Notes: a model not told the origin generated them from the sequence alone. 64,000 nt of DNA from Pseudoxanthomonas sp. SE1 (GCF_029542205.1 NZ_CP113783.1:1169001-1233000); one strand, 5' to 3'. Shown: positions 49,218 to 60,039, numbered from the stretch's first letter. A program made the numbers and translations.

Positions 49218-50005
49218 CACCGCTGCAACGGCCGGTCGCCGCTGTCGATGAAGTGCAGCAGCGCCTTCACGTCGTCGCTGGCCTGGGCCTGTTCGGCCAA
49301 TTGCTGCCTGGCCTCCGCCAGCGGCAGGCCGGCGACGTACAGCGTGCGGTAGGCGCGCTTGATGGCCGCGATGCGGTCGGCGTCGAAGCCGCGCCGCTTG
49401 AGGCCCTCGCTGTTGATGCCGCGCGGCCGGCCGGCGGCGTCGCCGGCGACCATGGTGAACGGCGGCACATCGCCGCTCAGCAGCACGCCCATGCCGATGA
49501 AGGCATGCGCGCCGACGCGGCAGAACTGGTGCACGCCGGCGAAGCCGCTCATGATCACCCAGTCCTCGACGGTCACGTGGCCCGCCAGCGTGGAGTTGTT
49601 GGAGAACACGCAGTGGTTGCCGACGATGCAATCGTGCGCCACGTGCGTATAGGCCAGCAGCATGTTGTCGCTGCCGACGCGGGTGATGCCGCCGCCGGTG
49701 CCGGTGCCGCGGTTCAGCGTGACGAACTCGCGCACCTGGTTGCGGTCGCCGATGACCAGTTCGACGCGCTCGCCCTTGAACTTCTTGTCCTGCGGATCGC
49801 CACCGATGGCGGCGTGCCCGACGAAAATATTGTCGCGACCGATCCGCGTCGGGCCAGTGACGGTGCAGTGTGGGCCGATCACGGTGCCGTCGCCGATCTC
49901 GACCTCGGGGCCGACATAGACGAACGGGCCGATGCGCACGCCTTCGCCCAGCGTCGCGCCGGGATCGACGACCGCGCTGGGATGGATGGCGGTGGGGGCG
50001 CTCAT
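49217..50005 (-). CDS. lpxA: UDP-N-acetylglucosamine acyltransferase
   Basis: 262 residues (E. coli 262). Left-handed beta-helix of hexapeptide repeats ([41 protein letters not shown]), [58 protein letters not shown] with the catalytic histidine region, and a helical C-terminus. First step of lipid A synthesis. One base separates it from the fabZ stop. Confidence 0.97.
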   Translation of the reverse strand: MSAPTAIHPSAVVDPGATLGEGVRIGPFVYVGPEVEIGDGTVIGPHCTVTGPTRIGRDNIFVGHAAIGGDPQDKKFKGERVELVIGDRNQVREFVTLNRGTGTGGGITRVGSDNMLLAYTHVAHDCIVGNHCVFSNNSTLAGHVTVEDWVIMSGFAGVHQFCRVGAHAFIGMGVLLSGDVPPFTMVAGDAAGRPRGINSEGLKRRGFDADRIAAIKRAYRTLYVAGLPLAEARQQLAEQAQASDDVKALLHFIDSGDRPLQR

Positions 50006-50006
50006 C

Positions 50007-50462
50007 TCAGCGGGTGTCCTCGGCGCACAGCACGTCGGCGCAGGCGACCTGTTCGCCGTTGACCGACGCCACGCCGGTATAGAACGCCATGTTGCGGATC
50101 AGTCGCTTCAGGGTGACGTCCAGGTCCAGCCGGTCGCCCGGCACCACCATGCGGGTGAAGCGCGCGTTCTCCACTTTCACCATGTAGAACATGCGGCCAG
50201 CGGTATCGCCCTGGTGCGACAACTGGGTCAACAGGCCGCCGGCCTGCGCCAATGCCTCGATGATCAGCACGCCCGGCATGATCGGACGGTCCGGGAAGTG
50301 GCCGGTGAAGAAGGGCTCGTTCTGGGTGATGTTCTTGTAGGCCAGCACGCGCTTGTCCTTCTCGAACTCCACCACGCGGTCCACCAGCAGGAACGGGTAA
50401 CGGTGCGGCAGCAGCTTGCGGATGGTGGCCGAGTCGACGGGCAGTTGCAGGTCCAGGGTCAT
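50007..50462 (-). CDS. fabZ: 3-hydroxyacyl-ACP dehydratase
   Basis: 151 residues. [18 protein letters not shown] and the catalytic [23 protein letters not shown] (His and Glu) define FabZ, which dehydrates 3-hydroxyacyl-ACP and thereby competes with LpxA/LpxD for the same substrate. ATG at 50462 shares a base with the lpxD stop. Confidence 0.97.
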   Translation of the reverse strand: MTLDLQLPVDSATIRKLLPHRYPFLLVDRVVEFEKDKRVLAYKNITQNEPFFTGHFPDRPIMPGVLIIEALAQAGGLLTQLSHQGDTAGRMFYMVKVENARFTRMVVPGDRLDLDVTLKRLIRNMAFYTGVASVNGEQVACADVLCAEDTR

Positions 50463-51481
50463 CAGGTTTCCTTGTCGGCCGCCAGCACGCGTCGTGCCAA
50501 GGCGTCCAGTTGCTTGAATCGGGCGGCGTTCTTGCGCCAGGTACGGTTGTCGGTGAGCGGCGTGCCGCTGGAATATTCGCCGGGCTCGGTGATGGAGCTG
50601 GTCACCAGCGACATGGCGGTGACCACCACCCGGTCGCAGATTTCCAGATGTCCCAGCACGCCGGCGGCGCCGCCGATCAGGCAGTAGCGGCCGATGCGCG
50701 CGCTGCCGGCGGCGGCGCTGCAGCCGGCCATCGCGGTATGCGCGCCGATGCGGACGTTGTGGCCGATCTGGATCTGGTTGTCGAGGCGCACGTCCTCTTC
50801 CAGCACCGTGTCATCCAGTGCGCCGCGGTCGATGGTGGTGTTGGCGCCGATCTCGCAGTCGTCGCCGACCACCACGCCGCCCAGCTGCGGCACCTTGATC
50901 CAGTGGCCGCTGTCCATCGCCAGTCCGAATCCATCAGCACCGATCACCGCGCCAGGATGGACCAGCACGCGCTGGCCCAGGCGCACGCGCGTGACCAGGG
51001 TGACGCGGGCGATCAGCTCGCAGCCGTCGCCCACGAGGCAGTCGTCGCCGATCACGCAACCGGGGCCGATGACGGCACCCTCGCCGATGACGCTGCGCGC
51101 ACCCACCGTGACGAACGGACCCACATGGGCGCCCGGCGCGATGCGTGCGGTCGGATCGATCACGGCGCTGGAGTGCACTCCGGGCGCACGGTCCGGTTTG
51201 CTCTCGAACAGTGCGGCCATCCGGGCGAAGGCGGCGTACGGGTCCTTGGCGATCAGGACGGCGCCGGTGGCGGCATCGGCATCGTCCGCCCGCAGGACGA
51301 CCAGGCTGGCCCGGCTGTCGGCCAACTGGGCGCGATAGCGGGTATTGGCGAGGAAGGCGAGCTGCCCGGCGTCGGCCCGCGCCAGCGTGGCGACGCCGTG
51401 GATGCGGAGGTCCGCATCGCCGCGCAGTTCGAGCGCGAAGCGTTCGGCCAGTTCGCCAGCGGTGAAGGATGGGGAGGTCAT
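50462..51481 (-). CDS. lpxD: UDP-3-O-acylglucosamine N-acyltransferase
   Basis: 339 residues (E. coli 341). N-terminal uridine-binding domain (FTAGELAERFALELRGDADLRIHGVATLARADAGQLAFLANTRYR), hexapeptide beta-helix (IDPTARIAPGAHVGPFVTVGARSVIGEGAVIGPGCVIGDD, later IGHNVRIGAHTAMAGCSAAAGSARIG with the catalytic His), and a C-terminal helix. Third step of lipid A synthesis. It is 112 bases downstream of bamA with a hairpin and no skp gene between. Confidence 0.97.
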   Translation of the reverse strand: MTSPSFTAGELAERFALELRGDADLRIHGVATLARADAGQLAFLANTRYRAQLADSRASLVVLRADDADAATGAVLIAKDPYAAFARMAALFESKPDRAPGVHSSAVIDPTARIAPGAHVGPFVTVGARSVIGEGAVIGPGCVIGDDCLVGDGCELIARVTLVTRVRLGQRVLVHPGAVIGADGFGLAMDSGHWIKVPQLGGVVVGDDCEIGANTTIDRGALDDTVLEEDVRLDNQIQIGHNVRIGAHTAMAGCSAAAGSARIGRYCLIGGAAGVLGHLEICDRVVVTAMSLVTSSITEPGEYSSGTPLTDNRTWRKNAARFKQLDALARRVLAADKET

Positions 51482-51545
51482 AGGGCGCGTAGTTTAGCCC
51501 CTGCGGCCCGCGAACCGCTTTCACGGTGGCGTATGGTGGACAGCA

Positions 51546-51569
51546 GACGGGGGGCTTGCGCCCCCCGTC
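51546..51569 (-). other. strong hairpin between bamA and lpxD
   Basis: Perfect ten-base stem GACGGGGGGC/GCCCCCCGTC with a four-base loop, 25 bases past the bamA stop. On minus it is followed by TGCTGTCC, with no T-run, so a factor-independent terminator is not supported; it could protect the bamA mRNA end or dampen read-through into lpxD. Confidence 0.6.
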
Positions 51570-51593
51570 GAATCGCCCGCATGGGCGCTGGGA

Positions 51594-54077
51594 TCAGAAC
51601 GCGCCGCCGAAGGTGAACTGCAGGCGTTCCAGCTCGTCGCCGTCTTCCTTCTTGATCGGGAAGGCGTAGCTGATCGAGATCGGGCCCACCGGCGCGCGCC
51701 ACAGCAGCGAGATACCGGTGGATGCGCGCAGCTCGCCGGCATCGAAGTTGTCCACGCCGTCGAACACGTTGCCGAAGTCGAAGAACGCCGCAACGCGCGC
51801 GGCATTGGAGTCGAACAGTTTCGGGAAGATCAGTTCGACCGAGCCGGTGGTCTTCAGCGAACCACCCAGCGGCTGGCCGCGGTAACCGGAGATGACCTCC
51901 GATCGCGGGCCCAGGGTGTTGTCGCGGAAGCCGCGCACGGACCGCGTGCCGCCCGCGTAGAAATTCTCGAAGAACGGCAGGCCGGTCGCCACCAGCATCC
52001 TGTCCAGCGTGCCGCCATCGGCGCAGGTGCCGTCCGCCGCCGGCGGGGTCGTGGTTCCCTGGCCCGGGATCTGCGGGTCGGAACCGTTGACACGGCAGAT
52101 GTAGCGGTAGATGTCCGAGCCGTAACTGTCGCCGTAGCCGATCTCGGCGCGGGTGTTCAGCACGAAAGCGGGGCTGAGCGACCAGTACTTCGAGAACTCG
52201 TAGTTGAGCTTGTAGTACTCGACGGTGGAGCCCGGGAGCGCGACTTCGGCCGAAATGCGCTGGTAGGTACCGCCCGTGGGCATGAAGTAGTCGTTGCGCG
52301 TGTCGCGGGCCCAGCCCAGCTCTGCACGCCAGGCATGGAAGGTGCGCTGGCCGACGGCATCGATGTAGTCGATGATCGCCTGCGGTGTGGAGCCGCCGAA
52401 GGTCAGGATTTCGTTGCTGTCGACGCCGAACAGCAGCGAGACGGTATCGTTCTCGGAGATCGGCAGGCCCAGGATGCCCTGTGCCGCAGCGCTGGTGGTG
52501 GAGTACTGGGCGGTGTTGAAGTCCGAGTAGTCGAACTCGCGCCACCACAGGTTGTAGCCCAGCGACATGCCTTCGTCGGTGAAGAACGGATTGGTGTAGG
52601 AGAACGAATAGCGCTGCAGGTAGTCGCTGCGCTGCGCTTCCACCGACACGCGGTTGCCGCCGCCCAGGAAGTTGTTCTGCGACAACTGGATCGACGTGGT
52701 CAGGCCGGACAGCTGCGAATAGCCCAGGCCGAACACGAAGCTGCCCGAGGTGGTTTCCTTCACGTTGAACACCACGTCGACCTGGTCGGTCGTGCCCGGG
52801 ACGGGCGTGGTTTCCGCTTCCACGGTCTCGAAGTAGCCCAGGCGGCGCAGGCGCACGCGCGAGCGGTCCACGGCCACCTGCGAGAACCAGCTGCCTTCGA
52901 ACTGGCGCATTTCGCGGCGCAGCACTTCATCCGCCGTGCGCGTGTTGCCCTTGAAGGTGATGCGGCGCACGTTGACGCGCGGCCCGGGCACCACCTGCAG
53001 GTTGATCGCGACGGTACGGTTCTCGCGATCGATGGTGGGGATCGGATTCACCTGGGCGAACGCGTAACCGATGTTGCCCAGTGTCGAGGTGATGGTGTCG
53101 GATGTCATCTCGAGCAGGATGCGCGAGAAGGTCTGCTCCGGCTTCACGATCACCAGCTTTTCGATTTCTTCCTTCGGCAGCACCGTGTCGCCGGTGACCT
53201 TCACGTCGGAGATCTTGTACTGCTCGCCTTCGGTGATGCCGGCGGAGATGAACATGTCGCGCTTGTCGGGGCTGATCGACACCTGGGTGGAGTCGATACT
53301 GAAGTCCACGTAGCCACGGTCCAGGTACCAGGAGTTCAGGCGCTCCATGTCGCCCGACAGCTTCTCCTTCGAGTACTGGTCGTCGCGGCGGTACCAGGAC
53401 AGCCAGGTGCTTTCCTTGGACTCCCAGCTCTCCAGCAGGTCCTCGGCGGGGAACTTCTCGGCGCCGATCACGTTGACGTGCTTGATCTTGGCCGCCTTGC
53501 CTTCCTTGACGGCGATGGTCACGTCCACGCGATTGCGGTCGAGCGGGCTGACCGTGGGAGTGATCTCGACGTTGTACTTGCCGCGGTTGTTGTACTGGCG
53601 CACCAGTTCCTGGGTGACGCGGTCCAGGCTCAGGCGGTCGAAGGTCTCGCCTTCGGCCAGGCCGATGTCCTTCAGGCCCGTCAGCAGGTCTTCGGTCTTG
53701 ATGTCCTTGTTGCCGGTGAGGGTCAACTTGTTGATCGCCGGGCGCTCGGTGACGGTCACCACCAGGATGTCGCCCTGGCGGTCCAGCTTCACGTCCTCGA
53801 AGAAGCCGGTCTTGTACAGCGCGCGGATCGACTCGGACACGCCGGCCGAAGTGACCTGGTCGCCCCGTTCGATCGGCAGGTAGGTCAGGACGGTACCGGT
53901 AGAAATGCGCTGCAGGCCATCGATGCGGATGTCCGTGGCGGTGAAGGACGCGCTGCCCAGCGGTTCGGCCATTGCAGGTGCGGCGGCGGGTTCCGTCGTC
54001 TGGGCCAGTGCCGGCATGGCGATGGCCGAAGCCAGGGCGAGGGCAATCAGGCGGCGGGAAGGCAGTCGCGTCATCAT
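51594..54077 (-). CDS. bamA: outer membrane protein assembly factor BamA
   Basis: 827 residues. Signal peptide (RRLIALALASAIAMPALA), five POTRA domains (from FTATDIRIDGLQRISTGTVLTYLP to about residue 430), and a C-terminal Omp85 barrel that ends in the aromatic beta-signal FTFGGAF; GGTRSVRGFRDNTLGPRS carries the conserved RGF motif. It inserts beta-barrel proteins into the outer membrane. Two adjacent ATG codons (54077, 54074) follow a weak ribosome site; the open frame continues back to 54197 without a signal peptide. 119 bases downstream of rseP. Confidence 0.97.
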   Translation of the reverse strand: MMTRLPSRRLIALALASAIAMPALAQTTEPAAAPAMAEPLGSASFTATDIRIDGLQRISTGTVLTYLPIERGDQVTSAGVSESIRALYKTGFFEDVKLDRQGDILVVTVTERPAINKLTLTGNKDIKTEDLLTGLKDIGLAEGETFDRLSLDRVTQELVRQYNNRGKYNVEITPTVSPLDRNRVDVTIAVKEGKAAKIKHVNVIGAEKFPAEDLLESWESKESTWLSWYRRDDQYSKEKLSGDMERLNSWYLDRGYVDFSIDSTQVSISPDKRDMFISAGITEGEQYKISDVKVTGDTVLPKEEIEKLVIVKPEQTFSRILLEMTSDTITSTLGNIGYAFAQVNPIPTIDRENRTVAINLQVVPGPRVNVRRITFKGNTRTADEVLRREMRQFEGSWFSQVAVDRSRVRLRRLGYFETVEAETTPVPGTTDQVDVVFNVKETTSGSFVFGLGYSQLSGLTTSIQLSQNNFLGGGNRVSVEAQRSDYLQRYSFSYTNPFFTDEGMSLGYNLWWREFDYSDFNTAQYSTTSAAAQGILGLPISENDTVSLLFGVDSNEILTFGGSTPQAIIDYIDAVGQRTFHAWRAELGWARDTRNDYFMPTGGTYQRISAEVALPGSTVEYYKLNYEFSKYWSLSPAFVLNTRAEIGYGDSYGSDIYRYICRVNGSDPQIPGQGTTTPPAADGTCADGGTLDRMLVATGLPFFENFYAGGTRSVRGFRDNTLGPRSEVISGYRGQPLGGSLKTTGSVELIFPKLFDSNAARVAAFFDFGNVFDGVDNFDAGELRASTGISLLWRAPVGPISISYAFPIKKEDGDELERLQFTFGGAF

Positions 54078-54196
54078 TACATCCGGTTGGGGTGGTTCCT
54101 GCAGGGCAGGGGTGGATCGCAGGGCCGCGGTCCGGGGTGTCGCCAGGAAGGGACAGGCCGACTTGGAGCGGGCCAGCCCGGAAAAGTTCAGGGGCA

Positions 54197-55561
54197 TCAG
54201 GTCACCAGACGCAGGATGTCGTTGTAGAACGCCAGTCCCATCAGGCCCGCCAGCGCGGCCAGGCCCATATATTGTCCAGCCACCATGTGGCGTTCGCTCA
54301 AGGGGCTGCCCTTGACCAATTCAATAAGGTAATACAGCAGGTGGCCGCCGTCCAAGACAGGAATCGGCAGCAGGTTGATGATGGCCAGGCTCAGGGACAT
54401 GGCCGCCAGGAACCAGAGGAACCAATCCGGCCCGCGTTTGGCCGATACGTTGGCGACCTGGGCGATGGTGATGGGGCCCGAAACGTTCTTCAGCGAGGCA
54501 TCCCCGGTGAGCATCCGGCGGATCATGCCCAGCGAGTCCGCGGTCAGCTTGCCGGTTTCGCGCAGGGCGGCCGGGACGGCGGCGACCGGGCCATAGTGGA
54601 GCGTGGCATCGTAGCCGGGCATCTGCACCTTCGCGGGGGGCGCCAGTCCCAGGGCCCAGTAGTCGCCCTGGCCGGCCTCGGGATGCCGGGTCCGGCGCGG
54701 CGCCAGTTCGAAGGCCAGGCGCTCACCGGCACGATCGACTTCGATCATGGCCGCGCCTCCGCGTTTGCCCAAGGCGTCGACCTGGGTGGCGATGTCGTTG
54801 AAACCATGCACCGGGTGACCGTCCACGGCCGTCACCACGTCGCCGACGTTCAGTACGCCGTCGGCGGCCGAGCCCGGGGTGACCTTGCCGATGATCGCCG
54901 GCGCGACCCAATGCCGCCAGACCAGCCCGCTCAGGCCGATGGCGTTCTCCTGGTCGAACCCGACCGGCAGGCGGGACAGTGGCAGCGTGCGGGTCAGTTG
55001 GCTGCCGGAGGCGGTTTCCACCTCGACCGGGACGTCATCGCCATCGATGGCGGCCTTGGTGAGCACGATGGAGGCGTCGGCCCAGGTATCGATCTTGCGG
55101 TCGCCGATCCGGACGATCCTGTCGCCGCGCATGAAGCCCGCATCGGCGGCGATGCCGCTTACGCCGCCCAGCGTGGCCGAGTAGTCCTGTTTGCCCAGCA
55201 CGAACATGGCCCACAGCAGGACGATGCAGAGCAGGACGTTCGCCAGCGGGCCGGCGGCGACCACGGCGATGCGCTGCCACACCGACTTGCGGTTGAACGC
55301 CTGGTCCTGTTGCGCGGCGGGGACATCGCCCTCGGCCTCGTCCAGCATCTTGACGTAGCCGCCCAGCGGGATGGCGGCGATGGCGAACTCGGTGCCATGG
55401 CGGTCGCGGCGCGACCACAGCGGCTTGCCGAAGCCCACGGAAAAACGCAGCACCTTCACGCCGCAGCGGCGCGCCACCCAGTAGTGGCCGAATTCGTGGA
55501 ACGTGACCAGCACGCCCAGGGCCACGATCATCCACCAGATTGAGCCCAGCACGTCACTCAT
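54197..55561 (-). CDS. rseP: RIP zinc metalloprotease RseP
   Basis: 454 residues. Zinc motif HEFGH at 22-26 in the first membrane helix, two PDZ-like regions (GVSGIAADAGFMRGDRIVRIGDRKI and GSAADGVLNVGDVVTAVDGHPV), and the second active-site motif LPIPVLDGGHLLYYLIE near residue 395. It cuts anti-sigma factor RseA and remnant signal peptides in the inner membrane. Thirteen bases downstream of dxr. Confidence 0.97.
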   Translation of the reverse strand: MSDVLGSIWWMIVALGVLVTFHEFGHYWVARRCGVKVLRFSVGFGKPLWSRRDRHGTEFAIAAIPLGGYVKMLDEAEGDVPAAQQDQAFNRKSVWQRIAVVAAGPLANVLLCIVLLWAMFVLGKQDYSATLGGVSGIAADAGFMRGDRIVRIGDRKIDTWADASIVLTKAAIDGDDVPVEVETASGSQLTRTLPLSRLPVGFDQENAIGLSGLVWRHWVAPAIIGKVTPGSAADGVLNVGDVVTAVDGHPVHGFNDIATQVDALGKRGGAAMIEVDRAGERLAFELAPRRTRHPEAGQGDYWALGLAPPAKVQMPGYDATLHYGPVAAVPAALRETGKLTADSLGMIRRMLTGDASLKNVSGPITIAQVANVSAKRGPDWFLWFLAAMSLSLAIINLLPIPVLDGGHLLYYLIELVKGSPLSERHMVAGQYMGLAALAGLMGLAFYNDILRLVT

Positions 55562-55574
55562 CGGATGTCGGCGC

Positions 55575-56762
55575 TCATGGGGAGAGGTGGCCTGCGAGGT
55601 TGCGTTCGGTCAGTCGGCGTGCCTGCGCGTCCGCTTCCAGCAGCGCATCCAGCGAATCGGCCGGCGTTGCGGGCAACGCGGCGAGGGCATCCTCGACCAG
55701 CGCAGGAATGGATAGGAAACCGATCCGGCCCTGAAGAAAGGCTGAAACTGCGACTTCGTTCGCAGCGTTCAGGACCGCTGGCGCCGTGCCTCCGGCCGTC
55801 ATTGCGTGCCAGGCCAGCCGCAGGCAGGGAAAGGCATCCAGGTCGGGCGCCTCGAAGTCCAGTCGTGGATGCCGCAACAGGTCCAGGCCCGGCACCCCCG
55901 ATGCGATCCTTTCCGGCCAGCCCAGTCCCACGGCCAGGGACGTACGCATGTCGGGCAATCCCAACTGCGCCAGCGTGGAACCATCGACGAATTCCACGAG
56001 GGAGTGCACCAGACTCTGCGGATGCACCAGCACGTCCAGCCGTTCGCGCTCCACGCCGAACAAGTGATGGGCCTCGATCAGTTCCAGGCCTTTGTTCATC
56101 AGGGTCGCCGAATCGACCGAAATCTTCGGGCCCATCGACCATTTGGGATGGGCGACGGCCTGTTCGCGCGAGACGCGGGCCAGATCCCCACGGCTCCATC
56201 CGCGGAACGGGCCACCCGACGCCGTCAGTACGATGCGGGCGACTTCGCCCTGAGCCTGTCGTGAACGCAGGCACTGGAAGATCGCGTTGTGCTCGCTGTC
56301 GATCGGGATGATCTCGGCACCGGCGGCGTCCGCGGCGGCGGTCATCAGCTCACCGGCGAGGACGAGCGACTCCTTGTTGGCCAGCAGCAGGCGTTTGCCG
56401 GCGCGGGCCGCCGCCAGGGTCGACGACAGCCCCGCAGCGCCGACGATGGCAGCTACGACGATGTCGCAGCCGGGGTCGGACACCAGCGCATCCAGGGCCG
56501 CGGCGCCGGCGTGTGCGCGGGTCGCCAGCCCGGCGTCGGACAGGCCGTCACGCAAGCGTGCGAACTGGCTTTCGTCGGCGACGACGGCATGGTCGGGCCG
56601 ATGCAGGGTGCACAGTGCGAGCAACGCCTCCACATTGCAGCCGGCTGAAAGCACGCTGGCGCGGTAGCGGTCGGGATGGCGTGCGACCACATCCAGCGCC
56701 GATGCGCCGATGGAGCCGGTCGCGCCGAGGACCGCCACGTTGCGTTGTGCGTGCGCGGCCAT
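55575..56762 (-). CDS. dxr: 1-deoxy-D-xylulose-5-phosphate reductoisomerase
   Basis: 395 residues. NADPH-binding [21 protein letters not shown] near the N-terminus, [39 protein letters not shown] and [32 protein letters not shown]. It makes 2-C-methyl-D-erythritol 4-phosphate, the committed step of the non-mevalonate isoprenoid pathway that feeds uppS and ispA. Two bases after the cdsA stop. Confidence 0.97.
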   Translation of the reverse strand: MAAHAQRNVAVLGATGSIGASALDVVARHPDRYRASVLSAGCNVEALLALCTLHRPDHAVVADESQFARLRDGLSDAGLATRAHAGAAALDALVSDPGCDIVVAAIVGAAGLSSTLAAARAGKRLLLANKESLVLAGELMTAAADAAGAEIIPIDSEHNAIFQCLRSRQAQGEVARIVLTASGGPFRGWSRGDLARVSREQAVAHPKWSMGPKISVDSATLMNKGLELIEAHHLFGVERERLDVLVHPQSLVHSLVEFVDGSTLAQLGLPDMRTSLAVGLGWPERIASGVPGLDLLRHPRLDFEAPDLDAFPCLRLAWHAMTAGGTAPAVLNAANEVAVSAFLQGRIGFLSIPALVEDALAALPATPADSLDALLEADAQARRLTERNLAGHLSP

Positions 56763-56764
56763 GT

Positions 56765-57625
56765 TCAGAACCCGAAGACTTCCTTGCCCAGCACGAAGAT
56801 GGGCAGCGCCGCGAGCACACCATCGATGCGATCCAGCACGCCGCCGTGGCCGGGGATCACGTCGCCCGAATCCTTGGCACCGACATGCCGCTTGAGCAGG
56901 CTTTCAAACAGGTCGCCGACCACCGAGAACAGCACCGTGAATACCGCCACCAGCAGCACACCGGGCACCTGCGCCAGGTCCACACCGGCGATGAGTGCAC
57001 CGACGCCCGCCACCAGCATGCCGGCTGCCAGGCCACCGAGCAGCCCTTCGAGCGTCTTGTTGGGGCTGATGCGCGGAGCGAGCTTCCTGCCGAGGAACCA
57101 GCGGCCGCCGAAGTGGCGCCCTGCGAAGTACGCGCCACTATCGGCCGCCCAGACGATGGCCAGCGCGACGAACAACCAGATGTGTCCATTCGGCTCGGAG
57201 GAGTGGATCAGGCCCAGCGCGCACCAGGCGGGCACCACGGCCAGCGTGCCGGCGGCCAGCTTGAACACGCGCGCCCAGGTCTCGTGATCGGACGCGAAAT
57301 GGAAGAAGCGCAGCCACAGCAGGGCCAGCAGCCACCACATCGCGCCCACGAGGGCCATCAGGCGCAGGGGGACCAGATCCGTCGATCCGCGCGATGCCCA
57401 CACCAGCAGCACCATCAGCAGCAGGTTGGCGGTCAGCAGCACGGTGCGCTGCAGGGTGTCGTCTATCTCGGCGAGCTTGAACCACTCCCACAGCCCGACC
57501 AGGAACACCAGCGCCGCCAGCATCACCAGCCACGACGTGGGCAGCAGCAGGATCGCGCCGATGGCAAAGGGCGCCATCACCAGCGCTGCGATGACGCGGG
57601 TGCGGGTGGCGCTGGGCGTGCTCAT
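56765..57625 (-). CDS. cdsA: phosphatidate cytidylyltransferase
   Basis: 286 residues, about seven membrane segments. The signature [37 protein letters not shown] near the C-terminus is the CDP-diglyceride synthetase motif. It makes CDP-diacylglycerol for all phospholipids. The ATG at 57625 overlaps the uppS stop by four bases (ATGA). Confidence 0.96.
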   Translation of the reverse strand: MSTPSATRTRVIAALVMAPFAIGAILLLPTSWLVMLAALVFLVGLWEWFKLAEIDDTLQRTVLLTANLLLMVLLVWASRGSTDLVPLRLMALVGAMWWLLALLWLRFFHFASDHETWARVFKLAAGTLAVVPAWCALGLIHSSEPNGHIWLFVALAIVWAADSGAYFAGRHFGGRWFLGRKLAPRISPNKTLEGLLGGLAAGMLVAGVGALIAGVDLAQVPGVLLVAVFTVLFSVVGDLFESLLKRHVGAKDSGDVIPGHGGVLDRIDGVLAALPIFVLGKEVFGF

Positions 57626-58380
57626 GCCGTTGTGTCCTCGTGGGTGCCGCTGGCGATCTGCGCGCTGGTCAGACCGAAGCGGCGCTCGCGCTGCGCGAAG
57701 TCGTCCAGGGCGCGCTGCAGCAGCGTCGCGTCCAGGTCGGGCCACAGCACGTCGGTGAACCAGAGTTCGGTATAGGCCAGCTGCCACAGCAGGAAATTGC
57801 TGATGCGGTGGTCGCCGCCGGTGCGGATGAAGAGGTCGGGCGGCGGCAGGTCGGCCAGCGCGACATGGGCGCCGAGCGTGGCTTCGTCGATGTCCTCGGG
57901 CCGCAGGCGTCCGGCCGCGACTTCGGTGGCCAGCGCACGCGCCGCGTGCGCGATGTCCTGGCGCCCGCCATAGCTCGCCGCGATCACCAGGTGCAGGCGC
58001 GTGTTGCCGCGGGTCAGTGCCTCGGCCGCGTCCATGCGTGCGCGGATGTCGGCGGAAAATCGAGCGCGGTCGCCGATGAAGCGCACGCGTACCTCGCGGC
58101 GGTGCAGTTCGTCGACTTCGCGGTCCAGCGCGTTGAGGAACAGCTTCATCAGCGCGCCGACTTCTTCCTCGGGGCGACCCCAGTTCTCGCTGGAGAACGC
58201 GAACAGGGTCAGCGCGCCGATGCCGCGTTCCAGGCAGAAATCGATGCAGGTGTTGACCGCGCGCGCGCCGGCGCGGTGGCCGATCACGCGCGGGCGGCGG
58301 CGGCGTTCGGCCCAGCGCCCGTTGCCGTCCATGATGACGGCCAGGTGGCGGGGCACGGACGCGGGGACGGCAGGGGACAT
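57622..58380 (-). CDS. uppS: undecaprenyl diphosphate synthase
   Basis: 252 residues. HLAVIMDGNGRWAERRRRPRVIGHRAG carries the catalytic Asp18; FAFSSENWGRPEEEV, RNFLLWQLAYTELWF-like NFLLWQLAYTELWF and DLFIRTGGDHRISN are diagnostic. It makes the C55 carrier for peptidoglycan and O-antigen. ATG at 58380 follows the frr stop by eight bases; the open frame upstream is inside frr. Confidence 0.96.
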   Translation of the reverse strand: MSPAVPASVPRHLAVIMDGNGRWAERRRRPRVIGHRAGARAVNTCIDFCLERGIGALTLFAFSSENWGRPEEEVGALMKLFLNALDREVDELHRREVRVRFIGDRARFSADIRARMDAAEALTRGNTRLHLVIAASYGGRQDIAHAARALATEVAAGRLRPEDIDEATLGAHVALADLPPPDLFIRTGGDHRISNFLLWQLAYTELWFTDVLWPDLDATLLQRALDDFAQRERRFGLTSAQIASGTHEDTTA

Positions 58381-58388
58381 GGCAGTCC

Positions 58389-58946
58389 TCAGACCGCCAT
58401 CAGTTCCTGTTCCTTGGCCTTGACCACGTCGTCGACGTCCTTGATGGACTTGTCGGTCAGCTTCTGGATCTCGTCCTCGGTACGACGTTCCTCGTCCTCG
58501 GTGATCTGTTTGTCCTTCAACAGGTCCTTGACCTGCTGGTTGGCGTCGCGGCGGATGTTGCGGATCGCCACCTTCGCGTCCTCGCCTTCGCCATGGACGA
58601 CCTTGGACAGCTCCTTGCGGCGCTCTTCGGTCAGCGCCGGCAGGTTCAGGCGGATGGTGGTGCCGGCGGTATTCGGGGTCAGGCCCAGGTCGGACGCCAG
58701 GATGGCCTTCTCGACTGCGCCGACCATCTGCTTTTCCCACGGGGTGATCGTGAGTGAACGGGAGTCGGAGACGGTCACGGTGGCGACCTGGCTCAGTGGC
58801 ATGTCCGACCCGTAGTAGTTGACCTTCAGGTGCTCGACCAGGGCCGTGGAAGCGCGCCCCGTGCGGACCTTCACCAGCGTGTGGCGGAGCGCCTCGATGC
58901 TCTTGGTCATGCGCGCCTGCGCGTCTTTCTTGATGTCGTTGAGCAT
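58389..58946 (-). CDS. frr: ribosome recycling factor
   Basis: 185 residues, the standard size. [34 protein letters not shown] and [43 protein letters not shown] are the complete RRF pattern. With EF-G it splits post-termination ribosomes. GGAAAGG lies six bases before the ATG at 58946. In most relatives pyrH directly precedes it; here a cation efflux gene is between. Confidence 0.98.
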   Translation of the reverse strand: MLNDIKKDAQARMTKSIEALRHTLVKVRTGRASTALVEHLKVNYYGSDMPLSQVATVTVSDSRSLTITPWEKQMVGAVEKAILASDLGLTPNTAGTTIRLNLPALTEERRKELSKVVHGEGEDAKVAIRNIRRDANQQVKDLLKDKQITEDEERRTEDEIQKLTDKSIKDVDDVVKAKEQELMAV

Positions 58947-59023
58947 CGCCCTTTCCGTTGCAAAGCCTGTAAACGACCGATTATAGGGCGATTCGGTGCC
59001 GTTGCCGACCTGCCGCGCATGGG

Positions 59024-59953
59024 TCAGCGGGAATGATGCGGCGCCGCATCGTGCAGGTCGTGGCCGCATGCCCCACCACGTTCGATCTGCAGGGTGGCGT
59101 GGTTGATGCCGAAGCGATGGTCCAGCGTGTGCACGGTGGCGTCGATGAAGGCATCGTGGTCGTCCTCCCGCGCACGCACCAGGTGCGCGGTCAGGGCGAT
59201 CTCATTGGCGCCCAGCGACCAGATGTGCAGGTGGTGCACGGCCGAGACGCCGGGCTGCTCGTGCAGGAAGCGGCGGACGTCGTCCGGGTCCACGCTGGCC
59301 GGTACGGCATCCATGGCCGCGTCGAAGCTGGCGCGGAGCAGTCCCCACGACCCGACCGCGACCACGACCGCGATCAGCAGCGCCGTGGCCGGATCCAGCC
59401 AGGCCCAGCCCAGCGTGGCCATGCCGACACCAGCCAGTACCGCGGCCAGCGATACGGCGGCGTCGGCCATCAGGTGCAGGAAGGCGCCCCGCTTGTTGAG
59501 GTCGTGCGCATGGCCATCCTTCACCAGCCAAGCGGCGCCCAGATTGACCAGAATGCCCAGCGAGGCGACCACGATGACCGGTGTGGCGGGGATTTCGGGC
59601 GGTGCGCTGAAACGGCGGACGGCTTCCCAGCCCAGCGCGCCGGAAAAGACCACCAGCAGGACCGCGTTGGCCAGCGGCGACAGCAGGGTGGCGCGTCGCC
59701 AGCCGTAGGTGTGGCGTCCGCGCGGCCGCCGCCCGGCCAGGACGGCGGCACCCCAGGCCAGCGCCAACCCGAGCACGTCGCCGAGGTTGTGCAGCGCGTC
59801 CGACAGCAGCGCCAGCGAGTTCGTGTGGAAACCGTAGCCCGCCTCGATGGCGGTATAGGCGAGGTTGATCAGGGTGACCCACGCGAAGGTGCGCGTGGTC
59901 GATGCCTGCGGATGGGCATGCGCCCCGTGGCCGTGGTGGTGTCCGTGTCCCAT
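59024..59953 (-). CDS. cation diffusion facilitator (CzcD/ZitB-type efflux)
   Basis: 309 residues. His-rich N-terminus ([16 protein letters not shown]), six membrane helices, and the two HxxxD metal sites of the transmembrane zinc site: SDALHNLGD in helix 2 and HLMADAAVS in helix 5, plus a C-terminal cytoplasmic domain. It should export zinc or a similar divalent metal in exchange for protons. It sits in the pyrH-frr gap on the same strand; 77 bases separate its stop from frr and 171 bases its start from the pyrH stop, so it may have its own promoter. Confidence 0.93.
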   Translation of the reverse strand: MGHGHHHGHGAHAHPQASTTRTFAWVTLINLAYTAIEAGYGFHTNSLALLSDALHNLGDVLGLALAWGAAVLAGRRPRGRHTYGWRRATLLSPLANAVLLVVFSGALGWEAVRRFSAPPEIPATPVIVVASLGILVNLGAAWLVKDGHAHDLNKRGAFLHLMADAAVSLAAVLAGVGMATLGWAWLDPATALLIAVVVAVGSWGLLRASFDAAMDAVPASVDPDDVRRFLHEQPGVSAVHHLHIWSLGANEIALTAHLVRAREDDHDAFIDATVHTLDHRFGINHATLQIERGGACGHDLHDAAPHHSR

Positions 59954-60039
59954 GGCGGCTAGGGTGCCCGTGGCAGTAGGCGAACACTATTACAGGGCGA
60001 CAGCGGGCACGCGAAGCCCCCGACGCCCATGAACGGTCT

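Noticed and set aside
51546..51569. Hairpin after bamA as a factor-independent terminator
   Set aside because: Stem is perfect but there is no T-run on the minus strand, and lpxD is expected to be cotranscribed; listed only as a hairpin.
52335..54227. A 630-codon plus-strand open frame opposite bamA
   Set aside because: Shadow of bamA, whose POTRA and barrel sequence is clear on minus.
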